Below the pieces are notes generated by a model. The model saw only the letters and a program-made list of their open reading frames with translations, was not told the DNA's origin and ran no database searches. Source: Triangularia verruculosa (lineage: Eukaryota > Ascomycota > Sordariomycetes > Sordariales > Podosporaceae). Taken from it: a stretch of DNA of 64,000 nucleotides. A program made the position numbers and the translations under genes. Positions 36,770 to 48,486 of the stretch are shown one piece after another. Positions within the stretch are counted from its first letter, which is position 1. Every line of letters begins with the position of its first letter. The stretch lies in NCBI GenBank assembly GCA_033296885.1, contig MU863875.1, forward strand, positions 434,001 through 498,000, given 5' to 3'.

Positions 36770-39700
36770 CTAGTTAGGTGGCCCGGCCAGAGCAGCCTTT
36801 AACGATTCGAGCAGCTCCTGATCTTGGTTGTCAGGTGTTGAATGATGGTTAGGCGGTATCGGCAGCCCAGGAATTGCCGGTGTCGATCCCTGTGCCGGTG
36901 GTGGCTGCGTCGACGATACTTGGGGCTGAGGTTGATATGACGCTTGAGCCGACTGTGTCGGTCGTGGTGGTGCCGCCGACGGCTGCGGCCTTATTGGCGA
37001 GGAAATGTGACCATGAACTTGCGCTTGAGGCTGCGCCTGCTGGTTAGCCTGTTGCTGGGCCTGTTGTTGAGGTCGATGCATTTGTTGCTGCGGTAGGCGC
37101 GGCTGTGATGCTTGAGCCTGGCGCTGCTGCTGCTGCTGTTGCTGATTTCGATGCAATTGTTGAGGGTGTGCTTGCTGAACATGCTGCTGCTGAGCTTGCT
37201 GATTCTGCTGTACTTGGTGATGTTGCGGAGACTGTTGCTGCTGCTGTTGGGCAGGCCGATTTTGTTGAACCTGCTGCTGATGTGATGCCTGTTGGCCCTG
37301 ATGATGTGTAGAAACCTGCTGTTGTTGCTGGGCCTGTTGATGTTGGGCTTGCTGAGGCTGCTGGGAGGGCTGATGCTGCGCCATCTGTTGTCTCTGCTGA
37401 TTTTGCGGTTGTTGGTGAGCCGGGTGCTGCTGAGTCGGCTGCTGTTGCGCATGATGCTGCGGAGATTGATATTGCTGAGCCGGTTGCTGCTGCTGCGGTA
37501 GATGAACCTGCGGCTGAACCTGACCGGGGCCCAGTTGCTGGCCGTGTTGCTGAACTTGCTGCCGGCTTTGCTGTTGAATATGCTGCTGACTCTGTACCTG
37601 CTGTTGCGGACTCTGCCTGCTCTGCTGCTGTTGGGGCTGGTGGACCTGGTGCTGTTGAGTTTGGTGAGCTGGACTCTGCTGGGGCTGTTGAGCTTGGTGA
37701 TGCTGCGTCGAGCTAGTCTGTGGCTGCAAACTATGATACTGCGGCTTGCTTGGCGGCTGCATCGACGCGCTCGGAGCCGGGGCAGGAGCTATGGACGGGA
37801 AAGATGTGACCTTTGGTAACCCATGGTGTTCTTGGGCCTCAGACTTAACCATCGGTGAAATTGGCACCGGAGGCAAGCTACCGGACGATGCGGCGGTGGC
37901 ACTCATGTTCATGGCTCCGCCGACACCCGGAGTGGTCGGGCTCACTCGCGTAGCTTGCACAGTCGACTGCGGGCTGGACATGACAGGCTGGTGGTTATGC
38001 TGCAAGCCACCAGCTAACAACATCATACCCTGCAACTTGGCTTGCTCCTCCTGAATATTCTGCCGTGCCTTTTCCTCTGCTTCCTTTCTCGCTGCTTGGC
38101 TGGGGGCTCGAGTCTTGAGCTCTCCTGTTACATGTTGCAGATAGTAAGGCATCTCCGAATTTGTCTTGAGGAAGAACAGTTTCAGATTTCTTGCCTTGTC
38201 CTTCAATTGGACCTGGGTACGATCTCGCAGTATATTAGAGATAGATCCATTAGGTCCATAGAGACTGAGTATCTGACTCCAATGAGGACCTTTGACCTTG
38301 TCCAACCCGGCCATCAAGGCCTTTTCCTCTTCGGGAGTCCATGGCCTCCTGGTGGAATGCAAGCCTTCACGCCTCGCCGTATTGGAAGACTTTGCGACAG
38401 CGGCTTGTCGGGCCCTTTCGTATAGAGCCGCAGTTGGCAAAGATTGATTTGGCGGAAGTCCATTCTCATTTGTTTCGCCTGGAGCAGCCGGGGCTGCTGG
38501 CGCAGGGCCCTGCGCATATGTCTGATATTGGCTTTGGTGCTGCTGGTTCATTTGCGCGAGATAGTGAGGATGAGCTGTAGCGTGCCCCGGGTTCGTGGTC
38601 CCCGCAGCCCCCGAATACATCATTGGCGAGACATTCGGGAGACCATGCGGAGGCTCTTCTGGAAGTTTGGGAAGGTTGGCAGCGATCAAATTTGCCAATT
38701 CAGCAGATGAGCTGTTTAGCTCGTACTGGCCCGCCGAGGAGTCCTTAACCAATCCGCTCAGGTCATGCGACAAAGACGAATCCTTGGCAAGCTCTTGCTC
38801 GATGAGCTTCTTCAGCATCTCGTCGCCATTTTGACCCGAGAGGTCTTCGCTGTTGAAATATTTGTTATCCCCAGCTGCGGGAAGTTGCGCGGTTGCAAGT
38901 CTCAGGGCCTCAGCAAGACTGTCATGCTGTTCGCCGACCTCCGTATTCGGGGCCAAAACGGGGTCTTCCTCTTGTGTTGGTATGTTGACACCATAATTCC
39001 TAGCATAGTCCACAATAACAGCTAGATGGTTTTGCAAAACCAAGCTTAACAACTCTGCAATTCTGTCGGGTGATGATTGTTCCGCCAGAGACTCTGTTCT
39101 TGTTAGTTGACACGACACTTCAAACGGCATAAAAGGGGGAGCTGGGAAAGAATTACTCTTGATAGATTCATCCGCAGCCGATTGGACCAGCAACTCCCTC
39201 CTCTCGCGAATCTGACCAACCAGCCGCTCCTCATCTAGATTCAGCGCCATATCTCCATTGCGATTCTTCAAAACCTCATCGAACCGGGCGGGGAACAGAG
39301 TATCCAAGACCCCCAATGCTGGCTGCGGAGGTTGTTGACCAAGCGCATCTAGAAAGAGCCGAGTCTTGAGGCTTACTAACAGCTCGGTCAGGGAGTCTTT
39401 GTATTCACCGTCTTCTGGAATAAAGATGCTGAAAAATGAATCGTGTACATCTTTCAAGCCCACATCGCTTGCGCCAAACACGATACCTGCCACTGAAGCC
39501 AAGTTTGACATGCGAATGGTTTCCCTGTCCTCCGAGTCTGTGATTTCCAACTCCTCGACCGACAGCAGGGGAGAATCCGAATACATCTTGCGCGTGCTCT
39601 CGAACACATTCCGGAGCATGCTGTAAGCCTTGTGAAAATCTGATTCGACCTGTCCAAGAAGCATCTCGGTGTCACCTTTAGATTTCTGCGACAACCTGAC

Positions 39701-40639
39701 GAGAATCTGGACGGCAAAGCTGCCGAGGGTTGGAAGGCTCATGGATCGCATGTGGTACAGCGAATGACGCGAAAAGTCGGCGATTTTATTTTGCGCTTTT
39801 TCGAGCTCCGGCGTCGTGGGTATTGCGTCGGCAGGGGACGCTGTGTTGACTTCGGGGCCAGGTTTCGTCTCATACTGAGCCAGTGCACTGCTAAGCATCG
39901 CTTCGAGATCGAAATTCATCAGGTCATGTCCATTGACCTCATTATGTCCCGCTTGCTCGGTTTGTCCAGCCTGGGCTTCGTGTTGAGCAAACTCCATCTT
40001 CAGCCGTTTGGCCAGATTATCCTCATCCTCGAGGTCGGGACTCCTGAGTCGTTTGGAATCGTTCGGCATTGTTACTGCAACGGGAGTCGCTGGGACTGGG
40101 TTGGTCGGTGTCTGAGAACTCGCTGTGACCTGTGGCGCTGCCGACTGTGGTGAGAGCACTTGAGACGGAGGCTGGTGCGCAAGGGCATCCGTCTGGGCTT
40201 GAGCTGATGCTAATATTTGCTCTATCTGGACTGAGGGCGATTGCGCGTCGAGTGCTGGGCTCGGGGTCGCAGCAAGTTGATTCACCGCAGGACTTGGGAC
40301 GGGGGCTGGTGTGGTTGGTGGTGGGAGGGAAGAAACTGTCGCGGCTGTGGAAATTAATGGAGTGGCAGGAGTTGCCGGTATCGCTGGTGCTGTGATTGTG
40401 TTCGTGGCTGGCGCCTGCTGTGCGATTGGCGGTGGTGGCGGCGGAGGAGGAGGAGTAGGAACCGCAGTCTTGTCAGGAGCAACATTGGGAGCAGCATTGG
40501 ATGCCTGTTGTGATGGAGGTTGGTCGGGTTCGGTCTTGACTGGGCCATCGGCGTCTGGCATCGGGACATCGTTACTGCTGCTGTTGTTAAAGGCAGCAAA
40601 GAGATCGGCCTCGAGACCGGCGAGCATCGTGTCGGCCAT
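36770..40639 (-). CDS. TBF1: Telobox Myb protein of the Tbf1/TRF type
   Basis: One exon, 1289 residues. A Pro/Ala/Thr-rich N-terminus (to about 200) precedes a helical region at about 270-480 with [25 protein letters not shown], which fits the TRF-homology dimerisation domain. At about 762-822 is a Myb/SANT domain, [12 protein letters not shown]...HWSQIL, whose third helix reads VQLKDKARN, the telobox signature (VxLKDKxRN) that binds TTAGGG repeats. From about 960 to 1215 the protein is dominated by Gln with Pro and His. By homology it binds TTAGGG motifs at telomeres, subtelomeres and promoters. Family placement rests on the telobox and the N-terminal helices. The Gln-rich region suggests prion-like or activation behaviour. 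It is head-to-head with ALDH across 2.3 kb. Confidence 0.85.
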   Translation of the reverse strand: MADTMLAGLEADLFAAFNNSSSNDVPMPDADGPVKTEPDQPPSQQASNAAPNVAPDKTAVPTPPPPPPPPPIAQQAPATNTITAPAIPATPATPLISTAATVSSLPPPTTPAPVPSPAVNQLAATPSPALDAQSPSVQIEQILASAQAQTDALAHQPPSQVLSPQSAAPQVTASSQTPTNPVPATPVAVTMPNDSKRLRSPDLEDEDNLAKRLKMEFAQHEAQAGQTEQAGHNEVNGHDLMNFDLEAMLSSALAQYETKPGPEVNTASPADAIPTTPELEKAQNKIADFSRHSLYHMRSMSLPTLGSFAVQILVRLSQKSKGDTEMLLGQVESDFHKAYSMLRNVFESTRKMYSDSPLLSVEELEITDSEDRETIRMSNLASVAGIVFGASDVGLKDVHDSFFSIFIPEDGEYKDSLTELLVSLKTRLFLDALGQQPPQPALGVLDTLFPARFDEVLKNRNGDMALNLDEERLVGQIRERRELLVQSAADESIKSNSFPAPPFMPFEVSCQLTRTESLAEQSSPDRIAELLSLVLQNHLAVIVDYARNYGVNIPTQEEDPVLAPNTEVGEQHDSLAEALRLATAQLPAAGDNKYFNSEDLSGQNGDEMLKKLIEQELAKDSSLSHDLSGLVKDSSAGQYELNSSSAELANLIAANLPKLPEEPPHGLPNVSPMMYSGAAGTTNPGHATAHPHYLAQMNQQHQSQYQTYAQGPAPAAPAAPGETNENGLPPNQSLPTAALYERARQAAVAKSSNTARREGLHSTRRPWTPEEEKALMAGLDKVKGPHWSQILSLYGPNGSISNILRDRTQVQLKDKARNLKLFFLKTNSEMPYYLQHVTGELKTRAPSQAARKEAEEKARQNIQEEQAKLQGMMLLAGGLQHNHQPVMSSPQSTVQATRVSPTTPGVGGAMNMSATAASSGSLPPVPISPMVKSEAQEHHGLPKVTSFPSIAPAPAPSASMQPPSKPQYHSLQPQTSSTQHHQAQQPQQSPAHQTQQHQVHQPQQQQSRQSPQQQVQSQQHIQQQSRQQVQQHGQQLGPGQVQPQVHLPQQQQPAQQYQSPQHHAQQQPTQQHPAHQQPQNQQRQQMAQHQPSQQPQQAQHQQAQQQQQVSTHHQGQQASHQQQVQQNRPAQQQQQQSPQHHQVQQNQQAQQQHVQQAHPQQLHRNQQQQQQQRQAQASQPRLPQQQMHRPQQQAQQQANQQAQPQAQVHGHISSPIRPQPSAAPPRPTQSAQASYQPQPQVSSTQPPPAQGSTPAIPGLPIPPNHHSTPDNQDQELLESLKAALAGPPN
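36990..37750 (-). repeat. Low-complexity CAG/CAA-rich coding tract
   Basis: Within the telobox gene this stretch is mostly mixed CAG and CAA codons interspersed with Pro, His and Ala codons. The mixture of codons and lack of a long pure repeat suggest selection for the Gln-rich protein rather than a recent microsatellite expansion. Confidence 0.8.
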
Positions 40640-42917
40640 GTTGCGCAGCTCAGAGCGCGAAGCCCATCGAAGGGGGCTGAAAGTCTGTTGGTTCGCCCCG
40701 CAGAATAAGCGTCAAACCGGACCGTCTCTCAAGAGTTGGCGAGAAAGAAAAAAAGAGCAGATGGTCGATACACGTGCTACAGGTCGAGGAAGACTCCAAT
40801 GGGCCCAATGGCCAGCGTCGTGTCTCTTGCGCGGGCGGTGTCGTTATCGCGGTCTTGGGCGGGACTGGGAGATGTCGGAGAAATTTTTCTGACGTCCGAC
40901 GTCCAAAGTTGCCCTTATTTTGTGCCCCAGCCTCCGATACACAAGGTGCGCCGGATTCCCTGAAATTCCAACAAAAATGCTAAAAAATCAGCCACATCCA
41001 CCAAACTCAAAAAATGCCGGCCTCGACACGAGCATTTTGGCCATAATTACGAGCAACTATCGTTTGCTTGGATTCAGCATGTCTAAATGGGAGTGTCTGT
41101 CAAGATGTCAAGGTAGATGTCCGTAATGAGGTAACCGATAACGAGGGACACTATCTAATCAGAAGGGAACTCGGTTTGCAATTGGCCGGCCGCGATAAGA
41201 GTAGCGATCAAGGTGCATGGATTGTAATCAATAGCTTCTGGGTGATTTATAAGAGCAAGGCCGACAGTTGAGAGGACATGTTGAAAGCTGTCAGCCTGTT
41301 TGGCAAGTTTGGGGCGTGGTAAGGAGATGGTTTGGCTGGAGCCCATATAGACTTAGCTCGACTTCCATCTCCGTCAAACCAAACCATAAAACTTGAACTC
41401 TGAGAGCCAGATCACCATGAGCGAGCATCACAGGAGGCCCCGAGAAAAGTCCGATTGTTGCAGAGAAGAGGACCGACATTGTTATGCATCACGAGGCCTG
41501 GAATGGTTCGGCTTCTGGTAGTATCGCCCACGCTGAGCCATGGGAGAACACGGGCTGAGTCCCAAAAAGTGTGGTATAAACTCTAGTATCATGAAGAATC
41601 GCTGATGGTGCGCAGCATTCGGTGGGAGGGAAGGATTTCGGCCACCCGGAGCATGCAGCACGGAGCCGTTGCGACATAGCATTACCGAGAGATTGAATAG
41701 CGCTCCCCGGGTTCTCTATCGGAGATAACGGAGGTCTATCTCTACCCCCTGACTGATAGATGAACGCCCATCTCTTGATGAGACGCAGACAAACTTCGCT
41801 CAACATTGCCCCGAACATCCACCAAGGTTAACTTTTCTGAACGAAAAGATGTCAAACCCTCTGAAGTCTGTGATGGACGCCCGACGGTCTACATATCCGA
41901 GACCACATAAAACAACCAACGCCTATAAGATCACCGCCATAGTGATGCCGAGGCAGTCGAGGGATGGGAACCTCAACAAAGAAAAGATGCGGGGAGGCGG
42001 GGCAGTTCTCACCAACCGTGTGGAACAGATGTGCAACAAACCCTTGGAGATGAATGACGACCTGGCTCAAGGTGACGGCAGCCTTGGAGGCGAACTGCCA
42101 CCACATGTTACCAATATATGGCCCAGCTTCTCAAGCTTTTTCGTCCCAGCTTTCGGTGATTGACTTGGCAGTCACCCCAGAGTCTAGAAGACACTGTCTC
42201 AGCGAATGATATCTAGGCCTGGCGCCGCTTCAACACGGCTTATGCCCCATTGCTAGGATGAAGTGTCGTGTCGCCCCTTGAGCGGGGTTCGTAGTGCCGC
42301 TGCCATCGTCATGCGGGGAAATCGAGCAGCCAACAAGATGAGATGCTCGGAATATCGGAATCAAGTGGACATCGTGAAGCACGTTCCGCTGACAATTGCC
42401 GTGAGAATCCATGTATATTCATGTGGGCTCGTGAAGTGGGTGTTTAGTAACGGTGAGCAAGACAGCAGTAGCCTGGAAGCCCTCGATACCGGCGGTGAGG
42501 TGGTGGAGAGTGCCGTGGACCTTCGGAATGGATACCCCGTGAGTTGTCTGAGACGATGGGGATCTGGGGATGAGACAAAGCTACCCGCGTCACCCCGCGA
42601 CCCCGCGACCCCGCTTCCGATGCATGCACTTTCAGTTCCCGTGGCCGCGATCCACTCGGCCGTCCCACCTTGCCAATGCCGTCCGGGGAAAGGATGAACC
42701 AGCCTGGTACCCCTCGCCTACTTTGTCTCTCCTTCTCTCCGCCGGGACAAGATGTATTTAAGCTCCGGCGGGGACGTCCTCTCGTCCTTGCTGCTTCCCC
42801 ATTCACCTCACAGCTTAAACTCCCACCTTGACCCCTGAACACAGCGAGCTGGTTTCGTTCTCCCTGACCTGATCTATTCACATCTACCCTCCCAAGCTGT
42901 CATACGAAGCTGCCAAC
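40640..42917. promoter_or_regulatory. Long divergent upstream region of TBF1 and ALDH
   Basis: This is 2.3 kb without a supportable gene between two head-to-head genes. TATTTAA at 42755-42761, 157 bases before the ALDH start, is a possible TATA element, followed by a C/T-rich leader. The length is unusual next to the 0.5-0.7 kb shared by other divergent pairs in this window. No specific factor site could be confirmed. Confidence 0.45.
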
Positions 42918-44534
42918 ATGGCCAACGTCTTCACCGAGCTCAAGACCCCCACCACGGGCCCTTACAAGCAGCCCACCGGACTGTATGTAGCTTATCTCGC
43001 TCTCCCCAATGTTAGCCATCCACCCTAACCCTGACTTCTACAGCTTCATCAACAACGAGTTCGTCGAGGGTGTCGAGAAGAAGACCTTTGAGGTTATCAA
43101 CCCCACCACTGAGGAAGTCATCTGCTCTGTACACGAGGCCACCGAGGCCGATGTCGACATCGCCGTCAAGGCCGCTCGCGATGCTTTCGAGGGCCCATGG
43201 CGCCAGGTCACGCCCCAGCAGCGCGGCAACCTCCTTCTCAAGCTCGCCGACCTGATCGAGAAGAACCTTGAGCTCCTTGCGTCTGTCGAGTCTCTCGACA
43301 ATGGCAAGTCCATCACCATGGCCCGTGGAGATGTCGGTGCCGTGGTTGGTTGCATTCGGTACTATGGCGGCTGGGCCGACAAGATCGAGGGCAAGACGAT
43401 CGATATCGCGCCAGACATGTTCCACTACACCAGACTCGAGCCAGTATGCTGCCCCTACCTACACATAATACAAACCACCGATGCTAATTCTATCTCATCT
43501 AGATCGGTGTCTGCGGTCAGATTATCCCATGGAACTTCCCCCTTCTGATGCTCGGCTGGAAGATTGGACCTGCCCTGGCCACCGGCAACACTGTTGTTCT
43601 CAAGACAGCTGAGCAAACACCTCTGTCCGGCCTTGTCTTCGCTCAGTTTGTCAAGGAGGCTGGCTTCCCTCCTGGTGTTCTCAACATCATCTCTGGCTTC
43701 GGCAAGACCGCTGGCGCCGCCATCTCTTCCCACATGGACATCGACAAGGTTGCCTTCACCGGTTCTACCGTCGTGGGCCGCACCATCATGAAGGCTGCTG
43801 CCTCCTCCAACCTCAAGAAGGTCACTCTCGAGTTGGGCGGCAAGTCCCCCAACATCGTTTTCAACGACGCCGATATCGAGCAGACCATCAGCTGGGTCAA
43901 CTTTGGCATCTACTTCAATCACGGCCAATGCTGCTGCGCCGGCTCCCGCATCTACGTGCAGTCCGGCATCTATGACAAGTTCGTGGCCGCCTTCAAGAAG
44001 CGCGCCGAGCAGAACAAGGTCGGCGACCCATTCCATCCCGAAACCTTCCAGGGCCCGCAAGTCTCTCAACTTCAATACGATCGCATCATGGAGTACATCG
44101 AGTCCGGCAAGTCGGAGGGTGCCACGGTCGAGACCGGTGGCGCGCGTCACGGCGACAAGGGCTACTTCATCCAGCCCACCATCTTCACCAACGTTAGCTC
44201 AAAGATGAAGATCATGCAGGAAGAGATTTTCGGCCCTGTGTGTGCCATCGCCAAGTTTGATACCGAGGAGGAAGTGCTCCAGATGGCGCATGACACCATC
44301 TACGGCCTCGCCTCTGCCGTTCACACCAAAGACCTCAACACGGCCATCAGGGTCGCCAACTCGCTCCGCGCCGGTACCGTGTGGGTCAACTGCTACAACA
44401 TGCTTTCGCACCAGCTGCCATTCGGCGGTTATGCTCAGAGTGGTATTGGTCGTGAGCTGGGCGAGGAGGCCCTCGCCAACTATACCCAGCACAAGTCTGT
44501 GGCCATCAGACTGGGTGGTGCGCTGTTTGGTTGA
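42918..44534 (+). CDS. NAD(P)-dependent aldehyde dehydrogenase
   Basis: Oxidises aldehydes such as acetaldehyde to acids. Exons 42918-42982, 43044-43443 and 43503-44534 give 498 residues, the usual class 1/2 length. The splice joins restore [14 protein letters not shown] and [21 protein letters not shown]. The cofactor-binding motif FTGSTVVGR, the general base Glu about 265 in LELGGKSPN, the catalytic Cys about 299 in GQCCCAGSR and a C-terminal [19 protein letters not shown] are present. There is no mitochondrial presequence, so it is likely cytosolic, like aldA of Aspergillus. Codon use is strongly biased to C, a sign of high expression. The long upstream region fits carbon-source or ethanol regulation, but no regulator site was proven. 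Confidence 0.95.
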
Positions 44535-44784
44535 AATGTGTTTTTGTTGGGGATAGGGGTAAAAGTGGGTCTGATTCAGGGGTAATGGAATTACGGAGCT
44601 TATGTATTCTCACCTGTAAGGTACTCTCTGGCTTTGCGTAACGGGGGTTGGATTCTATCTATAGGTGTATCTGGGTATGATGTAATGACAAATGCGATGA
44701 ATATTGAAGCAATCATGATGCCAGCTAAGCCTTCGTTCTCTTGGTGGCATGGTGAGCTTGAGTTGACGGCTAGGGAGGTTTGGT

Positions 44785-45430
44785 TTGACATCAAGAAATA
44801 GGCGTTTGAAGATAGTTAAGGGCGCATTGCAAGATAGTTTGTAGCCATCTCGATGAATCCCGAGGCCTTTGAACTATCTTTCAAGACCTATTCAGCCTTC
44901 TTAAAAAGCGATAGTTTTAGGACCCCCCGATTTATCTTTTTGGAACCCCCGAGCCATATACGTCCTAGATAAAATAACTGGCATTGTAAAGTAGATATAT
45001 AATATTAAAAGATAGTTAAAAGGCCTTAAAAGATAATTAAAGGGCTTTAAAAGATAGTTAAAAGGCCTTAAAAGATAATTAAAGGGCTTTAAAAGATAGT
45101 TAAAAGGCTTAAAATATAATTAAAAGGTCTTAAAAGATAGTTAAAAGACTTCAAAAGATAGTTAAAAGACCTTAAAAAATAGTTAAAAGACCTTAAAAGA
45201 TAGTTAAAAGGCCTAAAAGATAATTAAAAGGCCTTAAAAGATAGTTAAAAGGCTTTAAAAGATAGTTAAAACTTAAAAGATAACTTGGGGGGGTCCTAAA
45301 AGATAAATCGGGGGGTCCTAAAACTATCGCTCTTCTTAAATGCCTATAAGCTATCTTCTGATGCCTCTCGACCATCTTCCAAGGCAGTTGGCCTGGTGAG
45401 CAGTCACTATTATTTAATGGTATTTGTATT
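44785..45430. mobile_element. Old copy of the small TIR element, split by an insertion
   Basis: If 44906-45340 is removed, the sequence reads on as a run of the family's ~21-bp subrepeats (CTTTGAACTATCTTTCAAGACC, then ATGCCTATAAGCTATCTTC). At the right, GAGCAGTCACTATTATTTAA resembles the inverted left end of the other copies (complement of AATAATTGGTACTGC). At the left, near 44785-44830, AAGAAATAGGCGTTTGAAGATAGTTAA resembles the other end. Neither terminus nor a target duplication can be fixed, so the limits are approximate. Confidence 0.5.
44897..45340. mobile_element. 426-bp nested TIR element with 9-bp target duplication
   Basis: The element proper is about 44906-45331. Its ends are inverted repeats of about 45 bp beginning AGCGATAGTTTTAGGACCCC and continuing through GATTTATCTTTT (the left end has one extra A). 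CTTCTTAAA is repeated at 44897-44905 and 45332-45340. Inside, 44960-44995 is a copy of the other family's right terminal repeat (ACGTCCTAGATAAAATAACTGG), and 45000-45290 is a regular array of about 14 units of roughly 21 bp, TTAAAAGATAGTTAAAAGGCC. It seems to be a chimera: the body of the ACG-CGT family capped by different termini. No coding capacity. Confidence 0.8.
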
Positions 45431-45474
45431 GCTCTAGTTAAACACTAAACGCCACCCCATAACCATGTTCCCCC

Positions 45475-46539
45475 TTAGATATGCTCAGTCTTCAGTGCAG
45501 CAAACCTCTTTCGCTCAAGATCCCAACAGATCAAATCTGGAGGATCCATAATTGGTGGCTTCCGCAAATTGTCAAAACCGACGAACTCCACGGCAAGAGG
45601 AAAATACCTCTTGACCTTCCTGGCTGAAGTACACAATACCAAATTGGACCGGACATGCATAGCGGCACTGTCCTGGTCTTCCTTGTCACTCCAGGCAAGG
45701 AGATGTTTCGAATAGTCAAAGTCCGGAATTAAAGCGCTCCAGGTGGGACACAAGGGTGCCTCCCCTCGGTGTTGAGCGCATCTGCTTGTGACGATGCGCA
45801 TTTGATTGAAAATGGTATCTGGGCCTCCCTCACGGAGCTCACGCACCCTGAGGTATCCGTTTCCAGGACTCCCGTGAAAATATGTGGAGTAGGTGATGCA
45901 GTAGAGTTGTTCCGGATGGCTGCGTTCGAAAAAGATGCCATTAGTCCCTTCAGTAAGTCTTTCATCGAAGCATGACCGCACAGCTTTTTCAATAATGGGG
46001 TCTGGATTAAGGACGATGTTCCAGCGGTACCGCGAGAGAAACGACCCATGAGTGTCGAAAAGGAATAGCCAAATGTTCTTGTCAGTTATCTCTGCCTCCA
46101 CGATTGCAGAGCGTTCGTGGGCAAGCGTCCATCCGGGGCCAAGGTTAATCATTTCCAGATGGACTGGCAGTTTCGCCTTGTAGAAAAATGCGTAACTGAA
46201 AGTACGACTGTTAGAATTTGTGACACACTTCGGGTAGTCAATGACTTACACTGTTTCATTGATTCGGCAGATCATCAAGGTTGATGATACGGCGATGAGG
46301 CGAATCAACTCGGGTACCTCTGTGAAGCCCTTCACGCGGAGAAGGTATATGAAGCAAGTGCTTGAGTCTGTGCCGCCGGCCTTGCATCCATGATTGATAC
46401 CGAGCCGGCCAAATGTGGCTCCGTGGTCATGGCGGTATATGTGCAGTTCCAAATACAAGTCCTCCCTGGTGTCATCTTGACTTGCCCTTAGAAGGGCTTC
46501 CGACCGGTAATTTCCATCCGCAAGGTCGAGTACAGGCAT
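45475..46539 (-). CDS. Hypothetical protein, possibly truncated by an upstream stop
   Basis: Exons 46539-46250 and 46195-45475 on the minus strand give 336 residues; the GTAAGT donor and CAG acceptor restore RINETVYAFFYKAKLPV in frame. The protein is globular, without signal peptide or membrane helix, with pieces such as YLELHIYRHDHGATFGRLG and GPGWTLAHERSAIVEAEI. I recognise no domain. The same frame continues upstream beyond the ATG: it is open from the ATG at 46680 (MKFLEGIVRELGNKYRL) to a single TAG at 46542-46540 directly before the ATG used here. Either the upstream part is leader, or a longer gene of 384 codons carries one nonsense mutation (for example CAG to TAG). All three frames across that point are closed, so no intron can skip the stop. 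The nested transposons lie 45 bases downstream. Confidence 0.55.
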
Positions 46540-46680
46540 CTAGTCAAAACTCTCCTTCATGTTGTAAAATGCCAAGTTGAAAAAGACAACAGTTCCGAGC
46601 TGGGTAGTGTCGTTAGGAGGTTGGCTGGCCAACCGATACTTGTTTCCGAGCTCTCTGACAATACCCTCTAAGAATTTCAT

Positions 46681-48486
46681 TTTTAAAGCGGTGATTGGCA
46701 CGTTGATAAGTGTGTTGCAAGTGAAGCGTAAAGTAATCGATGCGTTGCGTTGGTGATGTTGGGAGAAAATGGCAGCTTGGGAACAAGCGCTGCTTGCTCG
46801 GGGAAATCCCACAGCTGGCATACCTAGCCCAGTTCATCCTGACGTAACCCCCCAGCGTAAGGAAGGAGTGCTGAACTGCCATCCCGTCCCGCTCAGAAGG
46901 TCATTTACCCACCCTCACCTGCCCAGAGTCGGGCCCGCAAAAGTGATGGACACAAAACTCCGTTGCAGTGAGGCAAGTGCTGTCACTGTTGCCTTTCGTT
47001 GCTGCCCCGTGTCCGACTGTGCTGGCTCTCTTCCTCGTTGCGATTATCGCGGCAAGACCCATTTAAACCACTTGTATCATGGCTGTAGACTTCCCTCCTG
47101 CCACAGCAGCGACAAAAATCCGTATTCAGCATTAAGATCCCGCCCACTTTCTGCCCACTTATCCACTCATCCAACCCCCCCTCACTTGCCATCAAGCACC
47201 GTCCACGATACCGCCCCTCTTCACCCCGCCCTCCTCCTCCCCTTTGACCACCCACCCGACCACCCTTCCTCCCATCTCCCTCCTTGACCTTCCCCCCAAC
47301 AGTCCCCTTCACCGCCACAGGCCTACCATCAACCCCGTACCCCCCTCTTTCCTCCGCTAGTTCAGCAGCAATATGCAGCCGCGGAACCCCCTTCCTCGTC
47401 CGGCTTGAAGTAGCACGCTGCGAGGGTGGAGCACTGCTTCCGCTTTCCAAAACAAAAAACCACGTCTGACTTGAGTGTTGAGAAAAAAATACACACAAAC
47501 TCACATAGGAACGAGAAATAAGTAGGGTGTAGAGGAGCAATTTGTAACTTTGAAGGGGTACAAAGATCGAGGGTTGGCCGACGCGGCGTCTATGACATGT
47601 CGTCAAAAGTAGAGAGTTGCACACCCACTCCAAATTCAGGGGTAAACTGCGGCGAATGCTTGGCATACATCCAAGGTACAATTAAAGGGTTAGGGTTGAA
47701 CATGGTCCAACATTCTCCCACACTACGGCATCACCATCACCATCTCATCAAACAGTTACGTCCTTAAACTCTCAAATTTATTCATTCCACCCCCCCTTGC
47801 CATTCTCACTTCAATACCGAGTAATCTACCCACCTCATCCCCCCTCCCCGTTCTTCCCCATCCCCCCATCCCCCCATCCTCTCGCCCTGCTACTCATCTT
47901 TCCACCCATTGTCTTCCCCATCGTGTAAAAGCTGGTATCTAATATTCCCTCTTATCCCATTTAATAAACCCCACACCACCCTCCCAATAAAAAAAAAACA
48001 GGCTCCCTAACATTTAAAAAGAAAAACTCCCTTTTCTTCCAAAAAAAAAACACCCTTCCAAATTCCAAATCAATCCAAGAACCTCCCCCCCCTCCACCCC
48101 GCCTTCAACAAAAAAGAAAAACCATAAAACTCACAGTTCTTTAATCTTTGTAAAGAAAAATAAAATAAAAACACAAAACGAAGCGAAAAACACACTTTGA
48201 TGGGTGCCATGACGAATGCTGAACCTGCAAACAAAAAACAAACCGAGAAGCGAAACGAAGAAAGAAAAAAAAACAGGGTGGTATCGATGTGCCGCGGTGT
48301 GATGACGATGGTTGGCGTACTTGTACAACAAAAATGCAAAAGCCATTGTACAATGTTTAATGCCTGTGTTGCGTGTGCAAAAAGGTGTAACAATGTCGGC
48401 CAAAAGAGCAACAGAAAACAAAATCAACCGCCGGCAGTTCTATGCAATGCTTCTTCCCCTCCTTCTTTTCTTCAAATGCGTGTGCC
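46681..48486. other. Intergenic; contains a G-depleted tract
   Basis: No gene could be supported. From about 47760 to 48130 the forward strand is almost without G (C, T and A runs, including several C6-C8 and A8-A10 tracts), so the 3' region of the minus-strand GEF transcript would be nearly free of C. This is the likely 3' end of that gene. Confidence 0.5.

Noticed and set aside
46983..47681. 232-codon minus-strand open frame
   Set aside because: The reading is Gly/Arg-rich because of C-rich forward sequence; no codon bias, domain or splice support.
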